This document shows, piece by piece, positions 32,013 through 44,145 of a stretch of DNA of 64,000 nt; position 1 is the stretch's first letter; each line of letters starts with the position of its first letter. The stretch lies in contig CAXKWD010000006.1 of the NCBI GenBank assembly GCA_964059195.1, forward strand, positions 132,166,539-132,230,538, read 5' to 3'. The position numbers were made by a program, and so were the translations under genes. The stretch comes from Ectobius pallidus. Taxonomy: Eukaryota > Arthropoda > Insecta > Blattodea > Ectobiidae. Below the pieces are notes generated by a model. The model worked only from the letters and a program-made list of their open reading frames with translations. It did not search any database and had not been told where the DNA came from.

Positions 32013-34080
32013 TGTCAAAAAATTAAGCACACCCAAACATTTAACTCTGATAAATTTTGTGTAATTTGGCCACTCTAATGATTCTGGCGCCATCTTTGGA
32101 GTGCTGCATGTTATTTTGCCACATTCAAAATCTACCTTCTCTTACAAGAATAGAGATACAGCTATGAAATTTGTTCACAAAGTATTTCAAAATGTGTGCA
32201 AAACAATTGATAATCAAGATTTCTTTAGCGGTCTAACTTCTTTATAAAATTATTTAGTGTAATCATACATAATTTTTTAACTTTTCATTTTTCCGGGTAA
32301 AATATTATTAAACAAGAATTTTAAACAATATTAAATAATCCACTGGTAAGTGTTTAAAGCAATCATCAGAGAATCTGACATAAAAATCCAAGTTCATATT
32401 TTAATATCTTTCGGAAGAGATAGATTTTATTTTAAATTTAAAATATATATGTTAAATTAATTAATATCTCAAAAAAAAATATAAATATTAAAATAAATCT
32501 GTGTTAATGTCTTCATTAGTATCAATTTTTCCTCCAACACTCAATTAAAATATATTAATTCTACAAACTAGACTAAAATCGTCATGTTATACAATCATTG
32601 TATACATAAATTTCAATATAAGTTACTTAACTAAAATATTAACTTATGTGTATTAACAATAAGTGGAACGAACAACAACAGATAAACTTTCTAAATAATA
32701 TTAAAACGTAATCCTAGTGTTAAAATTTAACGTAAATTACTTTTCTAAAATAATAAGCTATAGGCCTATATATTAACAATGAATAGTCTTTATAATAACA
32801 ATTATATTTTTTAAAATATTAAAATGCAATCATATGTTCATAAAAGTGTATGTTCTATGTTAAAATTGTAGCGTTTAATGCGTTTCAGCGTTAATTCGCC
32901 ATATTCAGATATAGACTATCTTCTATTTTGCTTGGAGTGAAATTGAAATATTAAAATGAAATTTGAAATTTCGATTTACCTTTTAATTAAGTTTCTAAGA
33001 TAATTAGTTCAAAAAATCACTCTCAATACTTCAATCCTCCCTTTGTCCTCATCAGTGGCGTATCATTCCCGGATATTCTGGTACATGATGAACCGCCAGA
33101 GCTTATGTTTATCCATACAAACAACATAGGTAATGCTATAGCGCGGCATGTCAATATCTTGAGGCCTGGTGGGGTGCTCTCACGGGGGCTTTCGTGTTGA
33201 TCTTACATCCCTGCCCGTATTCCCATTCCCGTGCCTTGTTGCCCACTCAAGCTTAAGCTTAATTATTTAAATTATACACTTGCCCTGTTATAACTTGACG
33301 GAGGCATATTAATTTCATATCTTTAACATCACGTTAAGGACGCAGAACCTCAAATTCACTCAGCTCTAAATATGGATAAAGAGTTCGGCGCCAGAGGTTT
33401 AGCAAGGGCGATAGCTCAAATTACCCATCGAGATACAAACTTACGTAATAGGAGTGGCAGTAATACACGCACGGTGAGGGAGTAAGCTTTTTATGAGATT
33501 CGCACTACTTAAATATGTGCGTCTCTTATTCACAACTGCCGACAAAGTGTTCTATTTAAGCGATGACCGAAGTGTTGAGACTTGTTTTCTGAACTGCTTC
33601 TCCCAGAAACTTGAAATTTTTCACATTTCATTAAAATGTAAATTAAACTAAAGATAAAAATTTCATTCTAATATCAAAATTTTTTGAGATTGTAATTAAT
33701 TTAATTGATTTTCTTAATCAAAATTGAAATCTATCTTCTTCGACAGATATTAAAATATTAACCTGAATTTTTATGTGAGATTCTTTGGTGCTTGCTCCAC
33801 AATTTCTTTTTATTTTTATTTCTTTTATTTTTATTTTTATTTATTTCTTTTTTGTTAAAAATTTGCCTCGAAAATGAAAAAAATACCCTGGATTATGCTA
33901 AACATTTTTATTTATAAAAGAACTAAGGATTGTACAGAAAATCTGATCAGACATTTTAAAGGACACATTGTAAAGTATTGTAACATTTATTGTCTATTTT
34001 TGTGAGAAGAGATAGATTTTGCATGTGGCAAAATAGCATGCAAATCTGAAGTTAAGAAAACGGTCTTCTTTTGCTACATC
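32013..34080 (+). repeat. AT-rich long-inverted-repeat element, copy 1
   Basis: The left arm (about 32100-32330) and right arm (about 33880-34050) are diverged inverted copies. GCATGTTATTTTGCCACATT, AAAATCTACCTTCTCTTAC and TTTTTCCGGGTAAAAT on the left pair with GATAGATTTTGCATGTGGCA, AAAATAGCATGC and ATACCCTGG-side sequence on the right. The interior (33560-33860) matches 59220-59920. A GC-richer insert at about 33050-33250 is not shared. No coding sequence. This could be a foldback DNA transposon; no target duplication was found. Confidence 0.55.
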
Positions 34081-34680
34081 TATGTCATATGTTTCACAGT
34101 TTGCATACTGTTTTATTTTGTTTCATTTCGTTGATTTCTACATATCATTCTACTTTTGTTTTCCCCCCTTTTTGTTTAATTGAAATGGTATTCTTTGTGT
34201 TTGCAATCTGTAGTGTCAGAAAGAAATTAAAATAATAAGAGAGTGTTAACCCTACAATATTATGAAATGAAAACAGTGCATACATGCAGATCTTTAGACT
34301 TAGCCTATTCTTCTCACAAGTTGTATACCGGGTGTTCGGAAATCCATATTACAAACTTCTAAGGCCAGTAGAGGGGACTTAGTAGACAATATTTCGAAAT
34401 GGAACTCATGTCCGGAAACGTACCGTTGATGATGATGACGTGTGTTCTTCCCGATGACAGGTCCAGACTCAGAACGAGTCATGAGATGATGACCACGTCT
34501 CGTTCAAGGCTCTTTAGGCAAGAGTGATACCATGGAGATTTGCCATTGCCTCTCACAAGATAAGGATGAAGGGGAAACAGGAAGAAAATGTTCCATTACT
34601 GGGGGAAAAATCCGGCTTATCACATCAAGAAAGGAACTACTAAAAATCTTGGACAGTCTACTCCAATATTTATTTACGCT
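34081..34680. other. Unassigned stretch with a repeat-like patch
   Basis: ACCGGGTGTTCGGAAATCCA (about 34327-34347) followed by TACAAACTTCTAAGGCCAGT and CATGTCCGGAAACGTACCG looks like a dispersed element terminus. It has no second copy in this window and I cannot classify it. Confidence 0.3.
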
Positions 34681-34942
34681 AGTTATTTATATGTCTGGGA
34701 GACCCGAAGGGAAAAGACCACTTGGAAGACCTAGACGTAGGTGGGAGGACTATATTAGGATAGATTTAAGAGAAGTAGGATTTGAGAGTGATGGTTGGAT
34801 GGAGTTAGCAAAGAATAGGGTTGAATGGCGGGCTTAGGTAAGCGCGGCAATGAACCTTCGGGTTCCATAAAATAGATAATATTCCTTTAACTTGCTTAGG
34901 AAGTGTCTTTTGCCATTGAGTAAGTAAGTTATTTATATGTCT
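34681..34942 (+). mobile_element. 5'-truncated LINE 3' end with 16-bp target duplication
   Basis: The insertion is 34697-34926. The direct repeat AGTTATTTATATGTCT is perfect at 34681-34696 and 34927-34942. Just inside the right duplication lies a (TAAG)n-type 3' tail. Only 230 bp of the element were inserted, a typical heavily 5'-truncated LINE copy. Confidence 0.92.
34699..34870 (+). pseudogene. LINE polyprotein C-terminus with in-frame stop
   Basis: The frame reads GRPEGKRPLGRPRRRWEDYI, then RIDLREVGFESDGWMELAKN and RVEWRA, then TAG at 34835-34837. Reading through that stop, the same frame continues VSAAMNLRVP and ends at TAA, 34868-34870. The PxGRPRxRWED...WxxLAxxRxxWR motif and the final MNLRVP are the usual C-terminus of a LINE polyprotein common in insects, where a sense codon stands at the stop position. 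The start of the surviving sequence is the truncation point; the ATG at 34692 belongs to the target duplication. Confidence 0.88.
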
Positions 34943-35954
34943 TAATAGAATGCAATTTTTTTAGTGTAAAACGACATACATAAAGGAATTTAGTTGCTTG
35001 GAAATGCTTGTAAAGAAATGTTGCTGCAGAGAGCTGATGTATCAAGATGGAGAAAATGCCCGGAATCTCTTCCCTGTTGCATTGAGGCTGTCTGCTAGAA
35101 TCAATACGATACCGGAAGAGCAGACCCGGATTAAAGGGAACAGAACATGTTCTTGGCGTCTTAAAGTCTTCCACCGACATCTTAATTAAAACTTTTGTTT
35201 CTACGATTGCTTTTCCATGAATGCCTTTGTGACCTGAACTTGGGCAAGTTTATTCACTTCTAATATATTCAATCATATTGTCAGAGTTACAGTTTATTAA
35301 CAACTTTTGGCCATTTAGGGACTTTGATTAACAGTTTGTGACGTTATTTTGTGGTTTCAAAAGGATTATAACTGATTGATTTACAAATTAGGTTTCAATT
35401 GTAATTTCACGCGAAATTTCCCACCTAATGAACGAGTGAATCAACTAAATGTGCTACAATATTAGCAATCAATCCCGTCCAATTACAAAGGTATTTTTCC
35501 TAGAACTGCTCGTATGTATACTCTCACCAATTTACGAATCCGCGTAGATATCAGCCGCTCAATTGCACCACAATTAGCTGAAAAAGATAGATCTTAACGC
35601 CCGCATTTCCAGGAAAGTCTTCCTTTATTCTGCCTTGCAATATAAAAAAGTCGTTCTTTGTTTCGAGCCGTCAACAATACAGAATGTGTAGTGAAAGGAG
35701 CTTTTATGATTATTGGGAGACCACACTTGGCTTACTTCAACAATTGTATATAATCAGCAGGCTAAAAATTTTTGGATTAGGGAATAATCCTATTGCTTAC
35801 AAAAATGGCATAGGAAGAGGTCGTCATAACATGACCAGGACAATATGCCTATATCACGGCATAGAAACTAAAGATAAAATGTGGATGCTTTCAAAATTAT
35901 TAGGTAATAAAATCTAGAGAATATAGTTTCCAGACTAAGGGGTCACAGTGGCGA
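34943..35954. other. Non-coding stretch
   Basis: No supported gene; frames of 60-83 codons on both strands have no recognised domains. Confidence 0.35.
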
Positions 35955-36160
35955 TAGTGATGAGCAAATGCAAGACCAAGACCAAGACTAAGGCGGTCTT
36001 GGTCTTGGTCTTGGTCTCGCACACTCAGTCTTGGTCTTGGTCTCGCATCGGTAACCCTGGTCTTGGTCTTGGTCTTGGTCTTGCATACTCGGTCTTGGTC
36101 TTGGTCTCGGTCTTGCATACTCGGTCTTGGTCTTGTTGCAAGAGTCTTGCATTTTTCTTT
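35955..36160 (+). repeat. (GGTCTT)n hexamer array, copy 1
   Basis: GTGATGAGCAAATGCAAGAC leads into AAGACC and then GGTCTT units, ending GCAAGAGTCTTGCATTTTTC. A perfect 17-bp hairpin, AAGACCAAGACCAAGAC (35972-35988) with 35996-36012, separates the two orientations. Frames through it give QDQDQD, KTKTKT or LVLVLV and are artefacts. Confidence 0.9.
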
Positions 36161-36324
36161 TACGCATCTTACTGTGATTGATGGCGTTTACGTGATTTAC
36201 AGTTACACCGATTACATGTGTGTTATTGCTTGCTAAAGTAACGAAAGCTAATTGCTTTTAGTTGCTTGAACCGTGAAAACAGTAACAAAACAACTGAAAG
36301 CTATTTCATCTTTAGCCATTAGTT

Positions 36325-36500
36325 ATTAAGTGACAGAATGGTACTTTATGAAATTTGTGTGGGGGACGGGAAAATGTCTGTCCGTCTGTCTGTCTGTCCA
36401 TGTGTCTGTACTCGCGATAACTCAAATGCGCTTTATTGGATTTTCATGAAACTTGGTATACGCACTTACAACATCCATAGGAAGAAGTCTATTTATTTTC
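36325..36500 (+). repeat. Dispersed repeat P, copy 3 (5' part)
   Basis: ATTAAGTGACAGAATGGTAC, GTGGGGGACGGGAAAATGTC, a GTCTGTCCGTC run, GCGATAACTCAAATGCGCTT and GGATTTTCATGAAACTTGGT match the start of P copies 2 and 4. The match stops after about 170 bp. Confidence 0.8.
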
Positions 36501-38642
36501 GCTGTTGCGTTTCTACTGGCTGCAACCCCTGCAAGTGATTAGCAAAATACCTTCCTTTCAACTTGCAAGCAGTCGCACAGACGAGTTACACGTTTTCATT
36601 CCTTAGAAAGTAGAAACAGCTATCGTTTCGTTGTGTTGTTGATTGTTGTAACGTAGTGTTTCAACATGAAACAAAAACGAGTAACCGTAACAAAACAAGG
36701 TCTGTGTGGAGTTACTTTACATATAAGAGATCAATTTTATAAAATGACTGTAAATGGATATACCATTAAAATGGTTTGTGTCCCGTTCTTATTTTAAAAT
36801 TTGAAGAGTTCAGACTACAGTATAGTAGGATTAAGCCACCCACACAGCAAGGCCCATTTAATGTCCCGGTCAAGTACATATTTAGAAATCAGTTTCCCGG
36901 GGGTCCTAAACTGATGAACCAGAAATTACTGACATCTTCTCTTCCTAAGTAATACAAAAAATATTTTTTTAACTAATACTTTAAAAATCTCATATTTGGG
37001 TGGGGGGGGGTGCGGTCCGGACCCACGTCCTTGCCTCCTGTCTATTGTCTTGCCTCTTGTCTATTTTAAATTCATAAAAAATTGTTGGTCTATACCTATC
37101 AAATTTTGCTGTTTTATTGCCATTGATATGCATATTTTAGAATTTAAAAAATGTTTAATTGGGAATAGGTGGAGCAGTTGATTTTATACAAGCATTAAAA
37201 CTATCCGTCGACCGGTGTCTGAAATTTCTTATACATAAATATTAACAATAACAAGTTATGTCCAAAAAATTAAGTACAATGTCATTTGAAACGTAATATA
37301 TATTTTTTGGGTAAAACTTAATTAAAAAGGTATTAACAGTACCGAATGCATTTAAAACGTGTTGGATTTTTACTTTGCATTTTATTTCCTTATAGTGACT
37401 TGTTCTTTTTCTGTTACATGTAAACATTAATTTAGGTATTGGTCAAGAATTTCAATGTATTTAACTTTTTTATTAAGTAATTTCATTTAAAGTACTAATC
37501 AAGAAGATTCATTATTATGCTTGTATCAATGTGAGAAAACATTTTAACAGTTTTTCCAAGTTAAGGTAATTAGAAAGACCGCAAAGGACTATGGGCTGTG
37601 TGTGTGTGGGTTATGTTGGCACTGAAGTCATAAAACTACCCTGCCACTATTCAGCAGGTAGCCAAAAGTTAGTTACTCACTCCACTATCCCACTGGTTGG
37701 AGTAGGGTGTATAGAAAAAATGGGGGAAAACCAGAATTTCGAGGTTTAAATAATCGCCAGATGTGTTTAAGCAGTCATATTGTCGTTTAGGAAAGAGACG
37801 TGGCGGCTTCTTACTGTAAATGGTGTTTATGTTAAGTCCTGATTATACAAATTCGTGGAGTGAGTAACCTTTCATAATAGTATGTTTCTATCTCTTTCTG
37901 TTCAATTACTGACTTCTGCCAAACATCTTCTGTCTCAATTTTCTGATCCGTGCCAACTTATAACAAACAGACTTTAGTGTCGGCATTACACCATGTCATA
38001 AATTTCTCAAGGGTCGGCGTAGCATATCTTTCAAATGAAGGTATGTGATTTACAATTGTCCTTGGAGACAATTTTCCTCTTTGCTATTTCTTACTATGAG
38101 GGAGGAATGTATTGTTCCTACCCCAAGAAGTAGTTTAAAACAAGTTCTCTGCAGGGCCGTGGAGAGAAAGCAAAGGACCTCAGGAAAAAATTTCCCGGGC
38201 CCCGTCAAATATTAATTTCACCACTGAAACCCAAAGTATGCAGCAAAAAGATTGTATAAAATTTTACATAATTATTATATAAGGTATGTAATGGTATGTA
38301 AGTATCCTATTACTTGAAGACATATGATATTTTTGTTAATCACTAAAAAGTTAGTCATATTTTACAAAAAATAAAACCATGTAAGTTTAAAAGCTTTTCA
38401 GTTGTACACACAGAGGTAATAATACGTGTTTTGGCAAAATGCTATCAATAATCATAAAAACTAATCACTGTACAACTAGTGTCTTACTTTTCAACTATAA
38501 ATAACAACATTTAAATTATATATCGGCACCCAACTATGTTTCATCACTATGAAAAATTCGCTTGTTTTGAACAACATAAACTGAAGATAAGATAAACATA
38601 TACGATTGACAATAAAACTTGACACAATGACATAAGAACTCT
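36501..38642. other. AT-rich non-coding stretch
   Basis: No gene is supported. A G10-type run lies near 37000. GTCCAAAAAATTAAGTACAA at 37260 resembles GTCAAAAAATTAAGCACA at 32015, so an end of the AT-rich inverted-repeat family may recur here. Confidence 0.35.
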
Positions 38643-39150
38643 TATTAAGTACCAGAATGGTACTTTCTGAGATCATGTGGGGGACGGGAAAATGGCTGTC
38701 CGTCCGTGTCTGTCCGTCAGTCTGTCCGTGTGCCTGGTATGCGCGATAACTCAAATACGCTTTATCGGATTTTCATGAAATTTGATATACATATTTATAA
38801 CGTCCATAGAAAGAAGCCTATTAATGTTGTACCAAATCGCTTGACCGGTACCGGAGTAACGACTAATTAACGGACACATGCTTATTAAATGGCAAATCAT
38901 CACTATACTAAAAAGCCGCTTAGCTAATCACTGAGGGCCTTCACCACAATGCAGTCAGATGTTTGTAAATTTATTATATCACATCTTGCTTTAGATGTGA
39001 GGCATTCGTTCTGTTGTTATCCCACTTATTCCTTCACATGTGTTTAACGAACTTTCTCAAGAGTTCGGTCTAAAACTATATAGTTTCTGAAAAAAAAAGA
39101 CCAATTAACTACATCTGGCACTTTTTTGTATCAGTTTACCTGATTTTTTA
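38643..39150 (+). repeat. Dispersed repeat P, copy 4
   Basis: ATTAAGTACCAGAATGGTAC, GGGGGACGGGAAAATGGCTG, CGATAACTCAAATACGCTTT, ATCGGATTTTCATGAAATTT, ATAACGTCCATAGAAAGAAG, TTGACCGGTACCGGAGTAAC and, after about 150 diverged bases, TTCCTTCACATGTGTTTAAC and CTGGCACTTTTTTGTATCAG follow the order of copy 2. The tRNA-like unit of copies 1 and 2 has been lost. Confidence 0.8.
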
Positions 39151-40004
39151 TTATATTATGGCACAGTCTATCTTATGCCGATATCAGACAAAGGTTGAGC
39201 TAATAAAGTATTCAAAAGGAAAAATGTTATTGTTACTGAGACATGTAATAGGCTATACTACAAAGTAATTATTAAAAGAATGTCTTAAGAATCCACCGTC
39301 TTAAAAAATAGCTTTCCTAGCTTTTTACTTTGCAAAAGTATCAATAATACTATTATAATTCAGTTGTCTAGCAAAGATATCTCCAAAAACGTCAATGCTA
39401 TAAGAGGTCATGAATTTCCTAGGAATCCCGGGTATAATTTTGCAGAGATTTGTACCAATTTTATATGTATTCTATGTATCAAAATTAATCATTTGAAAAT
39501 TATTATTTTAAATGCCGAACGTTAGTGAGGCCTACTGTTGAGTCCAAAAGGATTTCTGCTTCTACTTTTAAAAAAATAATTTTTCTCCAAGAATAATCCG
39601 CTTCAGATTACCTGATTAATTCCGTGTCACCGTTATGCGACAGGACAATGCAGATAAAAAATAAACACATAAAACATAGCTTAAGCTGTTTGTTGACTTA
39701 TAAAACATTTAATTTTAGAGTAAATTAGAAAGTAAAAAATAAAACCTGGTCGGCCGGGCCGGGGCCCCAAGTCTTTAGTCTCGGCTGCTCCCCCTCTCGT
39801 CCTTGCCAGCCTAGCCGAAACAGTTCCAACAAAAATGCAAGTGAAACCGGTCTTTTGCAACCGTTTCATAAAACTGTTATGTGCGCGTATCAGTTTCGGC
39901 TACAACCTTTATCTAGAATTAGCTTATTTTCCCACCTCTACCGGTAACGGTAACGGCACCTTTCAGTAGTGGTTGCTGGCTTGCTGCGTACACGATCGAG
40001 CATT
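39151..40004. other. Non-coding stretch
   Basis: GC-richer sequence at 39735-39800 (GGTCGGCCGGGCCGGGGCCC) is unassigned. No gene. Confidence 0.35.
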
Positions 40005-40230
40005 TAAAACATTTTCAATATAGCAAGACTGCAAGAGTCTTGCAGTTCGGTCTTGGTCTTGCCCGAGTCTTGCAGACTTGGTCTCGGTCTTGGTCTTGGT
40101 CTTGCACACTCGGTCTTGGTCTTGGTCTTGCTAACGCAGATGCGGTCTTGGTCTTGGTCTTGGTCTTGCATTTTCTGCAAGACCAAGACCAAGACTGCAA
40201 GACCAAGACTGGTCTCGCTCATCACTAAGT
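40005..40230 (-). repeat. (GGTCTT)n hexamer array, copy 2
   Basis: GCAAGACTGCAAGAGTCTTG leads through GGTCTT units to GGTCTCGCTCATCACTA. The ends correspond to those of 35955-36160 in reverse complement, so the arrays are two inverted copies of one element. A perfect 20-bp hairpin lies at 40151-40170 and 40176-40195 with a TTTTC loop. All open frames here are artefacts. Confidence 0.88.
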
Positions 40231-41082
40231 GGCGACTGGTCATCTCCTGGGGTGAAGGTGAGGTGGTTGAGGACGCGGAAGACATTGGATTATTGTGGGA
40301 TAGGGAAACAGTGCAACATGTGACTTTTTTAATAACATCACAATAGACCATAAGATTTCGGATATGGCATTCTGCAGGCACTAATCAAGAACAAGAAGGA
40401 GTTAATGGAACAGCTGTGAACATTAATGGAAAGGGAGAAACAGAGTAAGATTTGTTTCAATGCGATAGTAAATTAAGGACTTGGAAGAGTACCTAAAATA
40501 ATTTTAAGTTATTAACATTATTTTAGATGCAACAGTTCAATGACTTAATTAGTGGTATTAGGAAGTTCCAATCGCGTATGCCATGCTATGCTAGGCAAGT
40601 AGTTTGGGTACCTGTGAGCAGGCGCAAGTTGTCGCACCATAACTTAACTGCTGGGAATTAAATCTTTTAAGGCCGGGTTTCTGAAAAGTTAGATAGCTAT
40701 TAGATATCATTAATTCATCGATAAGTGTTTCTGAAACTCAGATGACGGTTATCCATTCAATGAAACACTCGACAAATTATCGGTACACAGATCACTAGAT
40801 GTCTCACGAAACGCTAGATAAACATTCAATATGGTGGACGTGCGATAAATGTATGTTGATGTACGTTTCGTTATTATGTTAGCATTGTATCCTACATGAT
40901 AGACTCACTAGGCATGGGCCTGAGGCAGGAGATTGGAGGGGCAATAGAATATACATACACACACATGCACACACAACCACACCCACACCCACACATAAAT
41001 ATACAGAGAGAGAGAGAGAGTTATATTATACAGCAATCGTAATAGAGCTATAGCAACGCTATGCTCTCTTTTATTAAGTTAC
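40231..41082. other. Non-coding stretch with a CA/GA microsatellite
   Basis: CACACA/CCACAC units followed by (GA)n lie at about 40950-41020. No gene. Confidence 0.45.
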
Positions 41083-42676
41083 TAGCTTAAAAGGCCCGGC
41101 GTCGCTCGGGTTTTGTATTTTGTTAATGCGAAAATAACTTATGAACAGGCTTTAAAACTTAGTGCCCGAACCCACAGAGGGAGATGATTCCGGTTACCAA
41201 CAACCTGAGTATAGGGGGTGATGGTGATTGCGTAGGCTGATAAGACAGTCATTGATAGTAGTACTGAGAAGTCAATGCGCTGGTAGTACGGTGCCTCTCA
41301 AATTGGTCAACAGTGTACCTTGTCATTATGCGTGTTTATAAATGTATAATACGTGTTCGGAATACCGAAAGTAAAGTGTTCTAAAACGCAAACATATATT
41401 GAAACATTTGGGAGGGACTATTACACAAAAACAGGAGAACGTATCGTTTTGCATGCTTGAAATGTGAGTTTAGAGAATGAGAAGTTATTTTGTGGTCTTC
41501 CTATACCTGTAACCCGGTTTGTTTACTATCACGTGAACTAGCATATGGTAGCTAGCGCATACGCCGAGCAAAGTCTGTACAGTACAGTTGCTGTTAACAT
41601 ATTCGATCGGGCACTAAGTTTTAAAGCCTGCTTATGAAGGACTTTCGATTTTCAAACTCTAGGTCTTTAAGGTCTTTATATAGGTATTAAGAATTTGAAA
41701 TGGGGAAGAACGACTTATCACACACAAACTATTCTCTCAGAAAACGCTAGATAGGCTATAGCTTATTATAGCTTATAGCAGATCCCCACGGCTTCTCCCA
41801 AGATAATTAATTGAAAGATTAACAATTAAGAGCAAAATAATTAAAGTATTATATTTATTAACACTTTGCACGCGAAACATTCATAGGTGTAGGCTAAACT
41901 AAACATTTGATAGGCCTAATTAATGAAACAGCTATAAATCCGGCTTTGAAGTGAATTTCACGATTAGAAAATAAATGGAAAAATGCAGTATTCGAAAGAT
42001 TATGAGAATTGAAATCGATTAAACTCACGATAAAAAAAAGTGCGTAAATGTATTTGACAGACAGACATAGTACATTAGTTTTTATTTATATAGGTGAAGA
42101 ATGGAATAAGTCTTCTGAGGCCGTGATTTCTATATTCATTTGTCCAGACTTATAATTCCGTTACATTTCAGGCAGATTTAACGACCCTACATAAGATATT
42201 TTAATTACGATTACATATAAAAACGTTGTAGCCAGGACCCCGAACTAAGCAACTTCCCCGGAATTTTCTGTAAACTATATTCCATGTCAAATAAAATATG
42301 TTTAACATTACCTTATCGACATCTATAGCTTTTATAATAACCTGAGATATCCATTGCCTTCCATAGCGATCGCGACGAAATTATTTCCAAGGTATGACAA
42401 TAATAGACAAAGCCTTCTGCAATTGATTTGACAACTGAAATGAATAATTCAAAACTGATGCTTCGAAAGCGTAAAAAATGCACGTTTCCTTGCCGTTTTT
42501 CACTCATAACTCGCGAACGAAGGCTAAAATTAAAAATGTAGTATGACAGAAACCTTCCCGGGAATGTACCCAACAACTTCCCAAAGTTTCATGGCGATCG
42601 GATGAATGGTGTAGTAGGCCCTAAAGCATAAAGGACACACACACACACACATACATTCATTTATATATATAGATTT
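41083..42676 (+). repeat. Cluster of GCGGCTTCGCCCGCG-related repeat pieces
   Basis: It starts ACTAGCTTAAAAGGCCCGGC-GTCGCTCGGG. At 41785-42090 a head-type piece (CACGGCTTCTCCCAAGATAA, TTAAGAGCAAAATAATTAAA) ends in TTTTTATTTATATAGGTGAA. At 42361-42676 a tail-type piece (AGCGATCGCGACG, TGCAATTGATTTGACAACTG, TCACTCATAACTCGCGAACG) ends in (AC)n and TTTATATATATAGATTT. The last two align with 10616-12179. The 87-codon minus-strand frame is not a gene. Confidence 0.65.
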
Positions 42677-42898
42677 ATTTCAAAACGAATGGATCTGAAC
42701 ACTTAAGGATTTCAACTCTTAAATGCGCGGGACTCGATTTTTCATACAAATTATAAATCCATGCCGGACTGCACAGAAGACAGTAGATACAATAATAAGA
42801 CTCTTAGTTTATTTCATGTAGTTTATCCTGTAGATGCATTTTAAATTTTCTGTAATTTTCTTATACATTTACGGCAAACTATTGTATCCTATAGGATA

Positions 42899-42942
42899 CA
42901 TAAATGCATATTGTATCCTATAGGATACAATATGCATTTATG
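42899..42942. repeat. Perfect 44-bp palindrome
   Basis: CATAAATGCATATTGTATCC TA followed by its exact inverse, centred between 42920 and 42921. A second GTATCCTATAGGATAC core lies immediately left (42883-42898), so the unit is a nested palindrome. There is no loop. Confidence 0.95.
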
Positions 42943-42996
42943 AGTTAATAATTTTAATCATTCATAATGAGACCATTATTATAATAATTCTTTATG

Positions 42997-43098
42997 GTCA
43001 TAGTATGATGAATGGAGCAATAGTGGAATGATTTATGCCAAGGGAAACAGGAGCACCTCGAGAAAACCTGCCCCGTACCCATTTTGTACACCACAAAT
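42997..43098 (-). repeat. SINE as at 5969-6165, 5'-truncated copy
   Basis: It shares GGTCATAGTATGATGAATGG, AGTGGAATGAT, GAGAAAACCTGCCC and CACCACAAATTC with 5969-6080. The tRNA-like head is absent. Confidence 0.75.
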
Positions 43099-44145
43099 TC
43101 TACCAGTATTATCATTCTTATTAAATAGGTTATAAGTAACGGTAATTTTATTCTCTTTTAAACTCGCGTCTCATGATTCTGTGCTATCTCAAATACAACA
43201 TTTGCAACGAAGTTGTTTATTTGTAATTAACTACCATATTTTCTAAAATTATGTTAGCGACTTATCGACGTGCTGATAAAATGTTCACATAAATGAGAAA
43301 ATTACCTGTTTTCTTGGCGATATGGTAACAAAGCTATAAATTATTCAACAATAACACATACCTTGTTATGTGGACATTTTTCAGATTTCTTCTATTAACA
43401 ATTATGAAGCAGTAATAAATAGTTACTGTAACAGCTTGCCAGGATAGGTGTATACGACAGGGGGTCACTGTGAATTCCTACATAATCGTATGGGGTATCT
43501 GAATTACTATAATCTCTGAAAAATGACAGCATGCTAATTCCTACATATACACTTCCCAATGTCATTATCTGTGGCAATTTCCACGCAGACCTTAATGCTA
43601 AATTTTATCATCACCACCATCTTATATTAATTTTTTTGGAAACGCTAAAAAGAATGCATAAATAAACATACACAAAAAACTACGCAGGGCAGCAAATAAT
43701 GAATCATGTAGAAAAAAAAATAGAGACACTGAGGAAAAAAACAAGAAAGTTATGTAGGCGCATAACAAGATTTTATTAGGCTACATGAAGAAAGTGTCTA
43801 ACAGAAATAAAATATCAATGATTTGACTACAGTATTTATTTATTTACTTACTTCAAACAACGTTTCCATATAGGATAGCCACACCAACCTTTATTAAAGT
43901 TGCTCAGTCCCAAGTCTGTGTTATGTGGGAAGGAAAATTTTATCTTTGTAATATAATTCACAAACTGGTTTTTGTAGAATACACATATCAAGTGTAGGAA
44001 TTCACGTATCAAACAAACCATAACTTTGTAGGAATTAACCTAACCCTTACGAGAAGTAGGACAATAGGACCCAGTAGATATGACAATGTAGTAATTTTAA
44101 GAATTTAATACGATCCAGCTATGTTCACATTAGTTTAAATACAAT
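43099..44145. other. AT-rich non-coding stretch
   Basis: No supported gene. Confidence 0.45.

Noticed and set aside
34532..34696. The upstream part of the 101-codon frame as the start of a LINE protein
   Set aside because: The target duplication at 34681-34696 shows the insertion begins at 34697, so the upstream codons are flanking DNA fused by chance.
40004..40381. QDQDQD/KTKTKT-rich frames resembling low-complexity proteins
   Set aside because: They read through (GGTCTT)n hexamers; every frame is open because the unit has no stop.
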